A stretch of 49,976 bases of DNA from Bacillota bacterium. Its GTDB lineage: Bacteria > Bacillota > Clostridia > Christensenellales > Aristaeellaceae. The DNA lies in the NCBI GenBank assembly GCA_023402355.1, contig JAEXCG010000073.1, positions 1-49,976 of the forward strand, written 5' to 3'. The translations under genes were made by a program, and so were the position numbers. Positions 40,769-48,730 of the stretch are shown piece after piece. How positions within the stretch are numbered: the stretch's first letter is position 1; each line of letters starts with the position of its first letter. Below the pieces are notes generated by a model. The model had not been told where the DNA came from and made no database searches. It saw nothing but the letters and a program-made list of their open reading frames with translations.

Positions 40769-41260
40769 ATGTTCAGAAGGATGACGCGCGCGCTGAAGCG
40801 GGCCGTGTGCGCGGCGGTGCTCTTCGTGCTGCGGCGTGCGCTGGACGTGCTGGGGCGGCGCGATTCGCGCGTTCGGCGGGAGCTTTCGTCGCTGGGGGAG
40901 GGCTTTGTGCTGCGCCTGACGACCGGCGAGGGCGGGCCGCAGCTCTGCGTGCGCCTTGAAGGCGGGCGCGTGCGGCGCGCCGGGGCGGAGGACGCGGCGG
41001 ACGTGACGATCGCCCTCAAGAATCTGGACGCGGCGTTCCTGCTGCTGACGGGGACGATCGGCGTCGCGCAGGCCTACGCGCAGCACCGCTTTACGCTGCG
41101 GGGCGACATCACGAAGACCATGCCGGTGGTGCGCTGCGTGGACATCGCGGAGGGATACCTCTTCCCCTGGGTCTGGGCCGGGCGCATCCTGCGCCGCCGC
41201 CCCGGCAAGGAGATGTCCAGCGTGGGGCTGTACCTGCGGGTGTTTTGCCCGTTTGCCTGA
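40769..41260 (+). CDS. SCP2-like lipid-binding domain protein
   Basis: 163-residue protein. An amphipathic or hydrophobic basic N-terminus (RALKRAVCAAVLFVLRRALDVL) could bind the membrane surface. It is followed by a domain with the SCP2 sterol-carrier pattern: LRLTTGEGGPQLCVRLEGG, then ADVTIALKNLDAAFLLLTGTIGVAQAYAQHRFTLRGD. SCP2 domains bind hydrophobic ligands without known catalysis. GAGGAGATGAGTCC precedes the ATG. It is the first gene of an operon with an iron alcohol dehydrogenase (27-base gap) and an aldehyde dehydrogenase, which suggests it presents long-chain or otherwise hydrophobic aldehydes or alcohols to them. That link is inference. Confidence 0.75.
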   Translation: MFRRMTRALKRAVCAAVLFVLRRALDVLGRRDSRVRRELSSLGEGFVLRLTTGEGGPQLCVRLEGGRVRRAGAEDAADVTIALKNLDAAFLLLTGTIGVAQAYAQHRFTLRGDITKTMPVVRCVDIAEGYLFPWVWAGRILRRRPGKEMSSVGLYLRVFCPFA

Positions 41261-41287
41261 CGGCCATTTACGACAGGAGGATGAAGG

Positions 41288-42469
41288 ATGAACACGTATT
41301 TTGAATTTCAGACGCCGCCCCGGCTGCTATCGGGCGCGTTTGCCCTGGAGAACATCGCCCAGGAACTGAAATTGCTGGGCGCGAAGAAGCCGCTGCTCGT
41401 CAGCGACGCGGGGCTTTTGAAGATCGGCGCGACGGGGCTTTGCGAGCGGGCGCTGAGGGAGCAGGGCATGCCGCCGCTGGAGGTCTGGACGGACGTGCCG
41501 CCCGATTCGTCCGTCGCGCTGGTGGGCCGCATCGCCGCGCGCTACCGCGAGCTTTCCTGCGACAGCGTGGTGGCGGTGGGCGGCGGCTCGGTGCTGGACA
41601 CCGCCAAGGGCGTGTGCATGGTGATTTCGCAGGACGTTAAGGATTTGAGCGAGCTGATGGGCTGCGAGGTCATGCCGCGCGGCGGGCGCGTGCCGTTCAT
41701 CGCGGTGCCGACGACGGCGGGCACGGGCTCGGAGGCGACGGCGGTCGCGGTCGTGCGCGACGACGAGCGCTCGATCAAGATGGAGTTCATCTCCGGCAAC
41801 CTGCTGCCGGACGTGGCGGTGCTCGACCCGCGCATGACGCGCACGCTACCTCCGCGCATCACGGCCTCCACCGGCATGGACGCGCTCTGCCACGCGGTCG
41901 AGGCGTTCTCATGCCTGCAGCACAACCCGGTCAGCGACGCCTACGCGCAGGGCGCGATCGCGCTGATCATGAGGAGCCTTGAGCCCGCGGCCTCCGGCAA
42001 GGGCGGGGACGAGGCGCGCATGGAGATGGCGACGGCGGCCATGATGGCGGGCGCGGCGTTCTCCAACTCCATGGTCGGGCTGGTGCACGCGATCGGCCAC
42101 GCGCTGGGCGGCGTGTGCCGCGTGCCCCATGGCGACGCGATGGCGATTTTGCTGCCGCACTGCATGCGCTTTAACCTGGACGTCTGCCGCGCGCGCTACG
42201 AGGAGCTGCTGCTCTTCCTCTGCGGGCCGGAGGTCTACGTAAGGACGCCCGCGGAGCAGCGGGCGCAGGCGTCCATCGCGCGCATCGAGGAGCTGCTCGG
42301 ACGCTTAAACGCCCTGTGCGCTCTGCCGGTACGCCTTCGCGATACGAAGGCGCAGGAGGCGGACTTCGCGCGCGTGGCCGAGGCCGCGGTCAACGACGGG
42401 GCGATGATCGTGAACCCCCGCGAGGCCACGCGGGAGGAAGTCGTCGAAGTTTTGAAGGCGGCATGGTGA
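41288..42469 (+). CDS. Iron-containing alcohol dehydrogenase
   Basis: NAD(P)-dependent group III alcohol dehydrogenase, 393 residues. NAD-binding region AVGGGSVLDTAKG near residues 96-108; VPTTAGTGSEAT near 140; and the metal-binding part MDALCHAVEAFSC, GLVHAIGHALGG and PHGDAMAILLPH supplying the histidines and aspartate. It interconverts an aldehyde and an alcohol with NAD(P)H. An AGGAGG-containing site precedes the ATG. The aldehyde dehydrogenase gene starts 11 bases after its stop, so the pair could dismutate or detoxify an aldehyde. The substrate is not evident. Confidence 0.93.
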   Translation: MNTYFEFQTPPRLLSGAFALENIAQELKLLGAKKPLLVSDAGLLKIGATGLCERALREQGMPPLEVWTDVPPDSSVALVGRIAARYRELSCDSVVAVGGGSVLDTAKGVCMVISQDVKDLSELMGCEVMPRGGRVPFIAVPTTAGTGSEATAVAVVRDDERSIKMEFISGNLLPDVAVLDPRMTRTLPPRITASTGMDALCHAVEAFSCLQHNPVSDAYAQGAIALIMRSLEPAASGKGGDEARMEMATAAMMAGAAFSNSMVGLVHAIGHALGGVCRVPHGDAMAILLPHCMRFNLDVCRARYEELLLFLCGPEVYVRTPAEQRAQASIARIEELLGRLNALCALPVRLRDTKAQEADFARVAEAAVNDGAMIVNPREATREEVVEVLKAAW

Positions 42470-42480
42470 GGAGGGTACGC

Positions 42481-43845
42481 ATGAACATCGAAGAAATCGT
42501 AAGCGCGCAGCGCGCATACTTCCTGACCGGCGCGACGCGCCCGGTCGAGGCCCGGATCGCCTGCCTGAAAAAGCTGCAGGGCGCGATCCAAGCAGGCGAG
42601 GCCAAGATCAACGAGGCCCTGAAAAAGGACCTGAACAAGGCCCCGTCCGAGACGTACATGACCGAGACGGGCCTTGCGCTCGACGAGCTGCGCTGCCAGA
42701 TCGGCCACATTCGCCGCTGGAGCCGCGAGCGCACGGTGCGAACGCCGCTCGCGCAGTTCCCCTCGCGCTCCTTTGTGTCGCCCGAGCCCTACGGCGTCGC
42801 GCTCGTGATGGCGCCGTGGAACTACCCCTTTCAGCTCAGCATGGAGCCGCTGATCGGCGCGGTGGCGGCGGGCAACTGCGTGGTGCTCAAGCCGTCGGCC
42901 TACGCGCCGGCCACCTCGCAGGTGATGGCGGACATCGTGGCTTCCTGCTTTGCGCCGGAGCACGTGACCGTCGTGCAGGGCGGCAGGCAGGAAAACCAGG
43001 ACCTGCTCAAGCAGCGCTTCGATACGATCTTCTTCACGGGCGGGGTCACGGTGGGCAAGCTCGTGATGGAATCCGCCGCGAAGTACCTGACCCCTGTGAC
43101 GCTGGAATTGGGCGGCAAGAGCCCGTGCATCGTGGATAAAACGGCGAACGTCGCCGTGGCGGCCCGGCGCATCGCCTTCGGCAAGTACCTGAACGCGGGG
43201 CAGACCTGCGTGGCGCCGGACTACCTGCTGGTGCACGCGTCCGTCAGGGACGCGCTGCTCGCGGGCATTCAAAAGGAGATCAAAAACTTCTTCGGCGAGG
43301 ACCCGCTCGCGTGCGAGAACCTGCCGCGCATCGTGAACGAAAAGCACATGACGCGTCTGAAGGGGCTCATAAAGGACGAGCAGATCGTCTGCGGCGGCCG
43401 GACGCAGGGGCTGCGCATGGCCCCGACGATTCTGACCGGCGTGACGCGGGAGAGCCCCGTCATGCAGGAGGAAATCTTCGGGCCGATCCTGCCGGTGATG
43501 ACCTTTGAGGACATCGGCGAGGTGATCGACTTCGTGCGCGCGGGCGAAAAGCCGCTGGCGCTCTACCTGTTCACGACCGACCAGGCCGTGCAAAGGCGCA
43601 TCCTGAGCAGCCTTTCCTTTGGCGGCGGCTGCATGAACGACACGATCATCCATCTGGCGACGACGCACATGGGCTTTGGCGGCGTCGGCCACAGCGGCAT
43701 GGGCAGCTACCACGGCAAGCGCAGCTTTGAAACCTTCAGCCACATGCGCTCCATCGTCAAGAAGGCCAACTGGCTGGACCTGCCGATGCGCTATCACCCC
43801 TACAAGGGCTGGAAGGACAGGATGATCCGCATGTTCCTGCGCTGA
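42481..43845 (+). CDS. Aldehyde dehydrogenase, ALDH3-type
   Basis: NAD(P)-dependent non-phosphorylating aldehyde dehydrogenase, 454 residues, the short length of class 3 (fatty aldehyde) enzymes. General base E209 lies in LELGGKSP and nucleophile C243 in NAGQTCVAPDYLL. MAPWNYPFQLSMEPL near residue 105 and EEIFGPILPV near 330 are class-typical. The C-terminus ends KGWKDRMIRMFLR, an amphipathic tail; in eukaryotic ALDH3A2 a C-terminal helix anchors the enzyme to membranes. GTGAGGAGGGTACGC precedes the ATG at 42481. With the SCP2-like protein and iron ADH it suggests metabolism of a hydrophobic aldehyde. Confidence 0.93.
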   Translation: MNIEEIVSAQRAYFLTGATRPVEARIACLKKLQGAIQAGEAKINEALKKDLNKAPSETYMTETGLALDELRCQIGHIRRWSRERTVRTPLAQFPSRSFVSPEPYGVALVMAPWNYPFQLSMEPLIGAVAAGNCVVLKPSAYAPATSQVMADIVASCFAPEHVTVVQGGRQENQDLLKQRFDTIFFTGGVTVGKLVMESAAKYLTPVTLELGGKSPCIVDKTANVAVAARRIAFGKYLNAGQTCVAPDYLLVHASVRDALLAGIQKEIKNFFGEDPLACENLPRIVNEKHMTRLKGLIKDEQIVCGGRTQGLRMAPTILTGVTRESPVMQEEIFGPILPVMTFEDIGEVIDFVRAGEKPLALYLFTTDQAVQRRILSSLSFGGGCMNDTIIHLATTHMGFGGVGHSGMGSYHGKRSFETFSHMRSIVKKANWLDLPMRYHPYKGWKDRMIRMFLR

Positions 43846-43852
43846 CGCGCCC

Positions 43853-43881
43853 TTGCATTTTGGCGGGATCGGGCGTAAAAT
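43853..43881 (+). promoter_or_regulatory. Promoter of the MATE-DUF4250 operon
   Basis: TTGCAT (43853-43858), 17 bases, TAAAAT (43876-43881), starting 8 bases after the aldehyde dehydrogenase stop. Confidence 0.65.
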
Positions 43882-43919
43882 GAGACGGTTACTTCGCAGG
43901 AAAAGAGGGAAATCGCCTC

Positions 43920-45248
43920 GTGTTCAGCAATCAGGACCTTCGGCGGCTGATCCTGCCGCTCTTCGTCGAGCAGGTGCTCGCCATCGCGGTCGGCATGATC
44001 GACGTGATGATGGTTTCCTACGCGGGCGAGGCCGCCGTTTCCGGCGTCTCGCTGGTGGACATGGTCGCCGTCGTGCTCATCAACGTCTTTTCCGCGCTGG
44101 CGACGGGCGGCGCGGTCGTCTGCGCGCAGTACCTGGGCCGGCGCGACCGCGCGCTCGCCTGCAAGTCCGCGGAACAGCTTCTCTTCATCTCCACGGCCAT
44201 CGGCGCGTGCATCGCGGCGCTGGCGCTGCTGCTGGCCGCGCCGATCATCCGCCTCTTCTTCGGGTCCATCGAGGCGGACGTCTTTGCGGCCGCGCTCGTG
44301 TACTTTCGCATCACCGCCGTCTCCTACCCGTTTCTCGCGGTCTACAACGCGGGCGCGGCGCTGTTTCGGGCGATGGGTAATTCGCGCGTCTCCATGCTGG
44401 TGTCGCTGGTGATGAACGCGGTCAACATCGTCCTCAACGCGCTGTTCATCTTTCTGTTTCACATCCCGGTGGCGGGCGTGGCCATCGCGACGCTCGTTTC
44501 GCGCGTGGTGGCGGCGATCCTGATGCTGCGCCTGCTGGGGGACGCCCGAAACCCCGTCCGCGTCCGCTCGCTGAAGGGCTTTCGGCCTGACGGCGCGATG
44601 CTTCGCCGCATTCTGCACATCGGCGTGCCCAACGGCTTGGAAAACGGCCTGTTCGAGCTCGGGCGCGTGCTGGTCGTCTCCATCATCGTGACGTTCGGCA
44701 CCACGCAGATCGCGGCCAACGCGGTCGCCAACACGCTGGACGGGCTGGGCACGATTCCCGGCAAGGCGGTCAACCTGGCGATGATCACCGTCGTCGGCCA
44801 GTGCGTGGGCGCGGGCGACTGCGGCCAGGCGAAGCGCTACACGAAGAAGCTGCTCAAGCTCTCGTACCTGGGCACGCTCGCCGTCAACGCGGGCATCCTG
44901 CTGCTGATGCCGCTGATCTTAAAGGCCTACGGCAACCTGTCGGCCGAGACGCTTTCGCTCACCCGCACGCTGGTATGGATTCACGACGGGCTGGCGATCC
45001 TGCTGTGGCCGATGTCCTTCACGCTGCCCAACGCCCTGCGCGCGGCGGGCGACGTGCGCTTCCCGATGGTCGTTTCCATCGCCTCGATGGTCACGTTCCG
45101 CATCGCGCTGAGCATCGTGCTCGGCATCGGGTTGGGGCTCGGCGCGGTCGGCGTGTGGCTCGCGATGATCGTGGATTGGTGCTGCCGCATCGTCTGCTTC
45201 ACCCTGCGATACCGCGGCGGCAAATGGATGAAGATGAAGGCGATTTGA
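43920..45248 (+). CDS. MATE family efflux transporter
   Basis: 442-residue integral membrane protein with 12 hydrophobic helices in two homologous halves (about 1-210 and 225-440), of the MATE/NorM-DinF class. Typical features are FVEQVLAIAVGMIDVMMVSYAGEAAVSGVSL in helices 1-2 and the matching second half LENGLFELGRVLVVSIIV. It exports cationic compounds or lipids in exchange for Na+ or H+. The start is a GTG at 43920 with AAGAGGGA 11 bases before; no better in-frame start is available. The DUF4250 gene follows after 12 bases. Confidence 0.93.
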   Translation: MFSNQDLRRLILPLFVEQVLAIAVGMIDVMMVSYAGEAAVSGVSLVDMVAVVLINVFSALATGGAVVCAQYLGRRDRALACKSAEQLLFISTAIGACIAALALLLAAPIIRLFFGSIEADVFAAALVYFRITAVSYPFLAVYNAGAALFRAMGNSRVSMLVSLVMNAVNIVLNALFIFLFHIPVAGVAIATLVSRVVAAILMLRLLGDARNPVRVRSLKGFRPDGAMLRRILHIGVPNGLENGLFELGRVLVVSIIVTFGTTQIAANAVANTLDGLGTIPGKAVNLAMITVVGQCVGAGDCGQAKRYTKKLLKLSYLGTLAVNAGILLLMPLILKAYGNLSAETLSLTRTLVWIHDGLAILLWPMSFTLPNALRAAGDVRFPMVVSIASMVTFRIALSIVLGIGLGLGAVGVWLAMIVDWCCRIVCFTLRYRGGKWMKMKAI

Positions 45249-45260
45249 GGAGGACGAAAG

Positions 45261-45440
45261 ATGGAACGGATGCCAAACGACCCCGCGATGCTGCTGAGCC
45301 TCGTCAACATGCGCCTGCGCGACTGCTACGCCACGCTTGAGGCGCTGTGCGAGGATCTCGGCTGGGAAGAGAATGCGCTGCGCGAAAAGCTGGAGAGGAT
45401 CGACTATCGCTACAGCGAAGCGCTAAATCAGTTCGTGTAA
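45261..45440 (+). CDS. DUF4250 domain-containing small protein
   Basis: 59-residue protein of unknown function. It matches the DUF4250 pattern: PNDPAMLLSLVNMRLRD near the start, a helical middle TLEALCEDLGWEE, and the C-terminal ALNQF. A helix-turn-helix-like shape is plausible from the pattern but unproved. GAGGAGGACGAAAG precedes the ATG. It lies 12 bases after the MATE gene and just before a terminator, so it is co-transcribed. The family is widespread in Clostridia, and its association with a MATE gene may be incidental. Confidence 0.88.
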   Translation: MERMPNDPAMLLSLVNMRLRDCYATLEALCEDLGWEENALREKLERIDYRYSEALNQFV

Positions 45441-45457
45441 AAGACGCATCTGAAATG

Positions 45458-45506
45458 AAAACGCCCCGCGCGAAAATTTGACAAAATTTTCTGCGCGGGG
45501 CGTTTT
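45458..45506. terminator. Bidirectional terminator after DUF4250
   Basis: AAAACGCCCCGCGC (45458-45471) pairs with GCGCGGGGCGTTTT (45493-45506). Inside it GAAAATT and AATTTTC pair as well. Very stable, with T-runs on both strands. Confidence 0.9.
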
Positions 45507-45557
45507 GTCGGGATAAAGCGCGGACGAAAAGCCGTCTAGTGTACAGAGAAAGGGGCG

Positions 45558-46850
45558 ATGGGGAAGATGAAAAAGGGAATGTGGGCGCTGCTTCTGGCGC
45601 TCGCGCTTTGCCTTGGCGCGGTCTGCGCGCTGGCGGGCGATTACGGGGTGGCGGTGGTGCAAAACGACAAGGAGCCTTATACCGCCAATCTGCGCAAAGG
45701 CAAGGGCACGAGCACAAAGACGCTGGGCGCTTACTTTAGCGGCACGCAGGCGACCTTGCTGGACACGAGCGACGAGGAATGGTGGAAGGTCGACGTTTAC
45801 GGCCGCGTCGGCTACATGCAGCGCCGCTTTCTGGTGGAATGCGGCTTTCAAAGCGACTTGGACGAGGACGTGATAAAGTCGGCGCGGGACGCGCGGCCGA
45901 CCTATGTCGTCGACAACCCCAACCCGATGGACCGCCTGAACCTGCGCGAGCAGCCGAGCGAGGACGGAGCCTCGAAGGGCAAGTTCTATAACGGCACCGA
46001 GGCGCTCGTGCTGGGCACCGTGGGCAGCTTTTGCCACGTGCAGGTGGAGGACACGGAGGAGGGCTATCCGCTGACCGGGTTCATGCAAAAGAAGTATCTC
46101 TCCCCGCAGGGCGCCCGCGTCGCGCCGCCGCAGAAGCGCCCGGAGGCAGAGGCGGCAGAGGACGCCGTCCTCGGCTACGCGATCGTGAACAACCCGAAGG
46201 TTTCCCAAAAGCTTTACCTGCGGGACGCTCCCTCCCCGAGCGGCGAAGCGCTGGCGCAGTTTGAGAACGGCGTGACGGTGGAGCTGCTGGCCCACGAAAA
46301 GGGCTGGTACGAGGTGCACGCCTGGGACAGGCTCGGCGACTACATCGGCTTTATGAAGGACGAATACCTGCTCAGGGACGCGCAGACGCCCGATTTTACC
46401 CCGGTTGAGGAGGGCATCGTCATCGGGCCGGAGGATAGAAAGCAGCTGCCCATCTATCAACAGCCCACGCAGGACGGAGAGATTCGCTACGTCCCCTACA
46501 CGAAGGGCGAGACGCGCGTGGAAATTCTCTGCCGCGCGGGCACGTTTTACCGCGTGCGCGCCGGGGAGGAGGAGGGCTTTACGCGCACGCTGTGGGTGCT
46601 GCCGGTCGGGGATGGAAGCGGCGACTACGGCGACGTGTGCAACCCCGAACCGAAGGACCGGCTGAACCTGCGCGTCTCCCCCGAGGAGGGAACGAAGATC
46701 GCCTTAAAGCTCTTTAACGGCACGCAGGTGGAAATTCTGGAGGAGCAGCGCGCCGCGTCGGGAAAAGCCTGGCTGCGGGTGCGCGTGAACACGGAGGACG
46801 GATTCAAGGAAGGCTGGGTCATGAAGGACTTCATCCGCCGGATCGAATAG
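45558..46850 (+). CDS. Exported protein with about five SH3-like repeats
   Basis: 430-residue exported protein. The signal peptide (KKGMWALLLALALCLGAVCALA) ends near residue 26. The mature part consists of about five bacterial SH3-like repeats of 60-90 residues. Recognisable starts are TANLRKGKGTSTKTLG, DRLNLREQPSEDG, QKLYLRDAPSPSG and DRLNLRVSPEEG; between the third and fifth a repeat around KQLPIYQQPTQDG is more divergent. Such repeats usually bind cell-wall peptides, and there is no catalytic domain. A second in-frame ATG at 45567 gives MKKGMW and may be the true start. Function beyond wall association is unknown. Confidence 0.87.
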   Translation: MGKMKKGMWALLLALALCLGAVCALAGDYGVAVVQNDKEPYTANLRKGKGTSTKTLGAYFSGTQATLLDTSDEEWWKVDVYGRVGYMQRRFLVECGFQSDLDEDVIKSARDARPTYVVDNPNPMDRLNLREQPSEDGASKGKFYNGTEALVLGTVGSFCHVQVEDTEEGYPLTGFMQKKYLSPQGARVAPPQKRPEAEAAEDAVLGYAIVNNPKVSQKLYLRDAPSPSGEALAQFENGVTVELLAHEKGWYEVHAWDRLGDYIGFMKDEYLLRDAQTPDFTPVEEGIVIGPEDRKQLPIYQQPTQDGEIRYVPYTKGETRVEILCRAGTFYRVRAGEEEGFTRTLWVLPVGDGSGDYGDVCNPEPKDRLNLRVSPEEGTKIALKLFNGTQVEILEEQRAASGKAWLRVRVNTEDGFKEGWVMKDFIRRIE

Positions 46851-46866
46851 ACGGACGAGGAAAAAG

Positions 46867-46908
46867 AGACGCCGGTGCGTTTTTCCACGCGCCGGCGTCT
46901 GCTTTTTT
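46867..46908. terminator. Terminator after the SH3-repeat gene
   Basis: AGACGCCGGTGCG (46867-46879) pairs with CGCGCCGGCGTCT (46888-46900) with one G-T pair, and GCTTTTTT follows. On the minus strand CTCTTTTTCC ends the ybaK transcript. Confidence 0.88.
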
Positions 46909-46919
46909 GGCAAAGCCCT

Positions 46920-47405
46920 TTACCTGTCGGCGATCAGGTCCGCAAACCGCGCGCGGACGAGCGCGGCGAGCGCGCCCGGCTCCACCTCGACCTGATGGCC
47001 GATCTTGCCCGCGCTCACCAGAATGCGCTGCTGCATAAGGGCGCTCTCGTGCAGGAAGGTGGGAAAGGCCTTTTTCATGCCCACGGGGCTGCAGCCGCCC
47101 CGGACGTAGCCGGTAACCGACAGCAGGTCCTTCACGGGCAGCATCTCGACCGCCTTTTCGCCCGCCGCGCGCGCGGCCTTTTTGAGGTCCAGCTCCTGCG
47201 CGACGGGGATCACGAAGACGAAATAAGCGCGGCTCTTTCCCTGCGTCACCAGCGTCTTGAAGACGCGGGCCGAGTCGATGCCGAGCACGGAGGCCACGTG
47301 CACGCCGTCGATGCCGCCCTCCGGGTCGTATTCGTGGGGCGTGTAGGCGACCTTCGCGCGCTCGAGCGCGCGCATGGCGTTGGTCTTGATCTCCTTTTCC
47401 TTCAC
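46920..47405 (-). CDS. ybaK: Cys-tRNA(Pro)/Cys-tRNA(Cys) deacylase, YbaK family
   Basis: 161-residue trans-editing enzyme that hydrolyses mis-charged Cys-tRNA(Pro). The catalytic lysine is K50 in RVFKTLV (the K46 position of the Haemophilus/E. coli protein), and GGCSPVGMKK matches the conserved GGxSPxG loop. HEYDPEGG at about 24-31 is the usual N-terminal strand. The start is a GTG at 47405 (MKEKEIKTNAMRALERAK fits the family's N-terminus); the ribosome binding site is weak. The gene stands alone, with a shared terminator downstream. Cys specificity is by family; some relatives act on other aminoacyl-tRNAs. Confidence 0.92.
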   Translation of the reverse strand: MKEKEIKTNAMRALERAKVAYTPHEYDPEGGIDGVHVASVLGIDSARVFKTLVTQGKSRAYFVFVIPVAQELDLKKAARAAGEKAVEMLPVKDLLSVTGYVRGGCSPVGMKKAFPTFLHESALMQQRILVSAGKIGHQVEVEPGALAALVRARFADLIADR

Positions 47406-47512
47406 GGGGATGCGCCTGCCTTTTTTCTGAATACTGGCATTGTAGCATACGCCCCGCCGCGTCCGCTATGCGCAGGTTGGACGAAAATGCGCGGCGCGGG
47501 TCAAATGCGTGC

Positions 47513-47542
47513 TTGACAGGGAGACGCGTTCTAAGGGATAAT
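47513..47542 (+). promoter_or_regulatory. Promoter of the sugar kinase gene
   Basis: TTGACA (47513-47518), 18 bases, GATAAT (47537-47542), 48 bases before the start codon. Confidence 0.75.
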
Positions 47543-47589
47543 GAGGAAAAGAGACCCCGGAACAGAAAAAATAACCGGAGGTGGAATGT

Positions 47590-48630
47590 ATGACGATGAT
47601 GGAAAGGCTGAAGGCCGAGCGGGCGTTCGACGCGCTGGGGCTCGGCGAGGTCATGCTGCGGCTTTCGCCCGTGAACCACGAGCGCATCGGCCAGGGGGAC
47701 GTGTTTGAAAAGCGCGCGGGCGGTTCGGAGCTGAACGTCGTTTCGGGCGTGTCGCTGCTGGGCCTGCGCACGGGCGTCATCACCAAGCTGCCGCACAACG
47801 AGATCGGCAGCTTCATCAAGAACCGCATTCGCTTTTGCGGCGTCAGCGACGACTACCTGATCTACGACGCGGAGCGCGGGGCGCGCCTGGGCATCTATTA
47901 CTACGAGGGCGGCGCTTACCCCAGAAAGTCCAGCGTCGTGTACGACCGGGCGGGCTCCGCTTTCACCACGCTGGAGCTTGGCGAACTGCCGGAGAGCATG
48001 TACGCGTCGACCCGGCTCTTCCACACCAGCGGCATCACGCTCGCCCTGACCGCGCACACCTGCGCCACGGGCGTCGAGATGATCAAGCGGTTTCACGACG
48101 CGGGCGCGGTCATTTCGTTCGACTGCAATTACCGCGCCAACCTGTGGGACGAAGACCGCGCGCGCGAGGTCATTCAGGGCATCCTGCCCATGGTGGACAT
48201 CCTCTTCGTCTCCGAGGAGACGAGCAGGCGCATGATGGCCCGCACGGGCACCATGGAGGAGATCATGCGCGGCTACTGCGAGCAGTTCGGCATATCGGCC
48301 GTCGCCTCCACCGCGCGCACGATCATCAGCCCGCGCAAGCACACGTTTACGTCCACCATCTACAGCGCGGAGCAGGACGCCTTCTTCACCGAGGAGCCCT
48401 ATCGTAACATCGAGGTCATCGACCGCATCGGCAGCGGCGACGCCTACGTCGCGGGCGTGCTGTACGGTCTGCTCTCCGCTGGCGACTTTGAGCGCGCTCT
48501 TCGCTACGGCAACGCGATGTCCGCGATCAAGAACACCGTGCCCGGCGACCTGCCGGACAGCAGCCCGGGGGAGATCGAGCGCATCATTCGCGACCATCAG
48601 ACGGGCAGTCAGAGCGAGATGAACCGATAA
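47590..48630 (+). CDS. PfkB-family sugar kinase (2-keto-3-deoxygluconate kinase-like)
   Basis: Ribokinase-fold carbohydrate kinase, 346 residues. The N-terminus FDALGLGEVMLRLSP and the KRAGGSELNVV loop resemble 2-keto-3-deoxygluconate kinases. The C-terminal ATP and catalytic loop is RIGSGDAYVAG with catalytic base D284. A GTG at 47581 is also in frame, but the ATG at 47590 has GGAGGTG at a better distance. No KDPG aldolase or uronate gene is nearby, so the substrate remains a guess among KDG, fructose and similar sugars. Transcribed from its own sigma-A promoter. Confidence 0.86.
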   Translation: MTMMERLKAERAFDALGLGEVMLRLSPVNHERIGQGDVFEKRAGGSELNVVSGVSLLGLRTGVITKLPHNEIGSFIKNRIRFCGVSDDYLIYDAERGARLGIYYYEGGAYPRKSSVVYDRAGSAFTTLELGELPESMYASTRLFHTSGITLALTAHTCATGVEMIKRFHDAGAVISFDCNYRANLWDEDRAREVIQGILPMVDILFVSEETSRRMMARTGTMEEIMRGYCEQFGISAVASTARTIISPRKHTFTSTIYSAEQDAFFTEEPYRNIEVIDRIGSGDAYVAGVLYGLLSAGDFERALRYGNAMSAIKNTVPGDLPDSSPGEIERIIRDHQTGSQSEMNR

Positions 48631-48642
48631 CACCGGGCACGT

Positions 48643-48672
48643 CCGCCCGCGCGCCGCGTGCGCGCAGGGCGG
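48643..48672 (+). terminator. Possible weak terminator after the sugar kinase
   Basis: CCGCCCGCGCGC pairs with GCGCGC-GGGCGG (one bulged A) in a strongly GC-rich hairpin, but only CTTT follows. Confidence 0.35.
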
Positions 48673-48730
48673 CTTTGGAACGGCATGGGGGAAGCTTGGA
48701 GAGCAAGGAGAAGCGGAAGGGGTGCGGATC

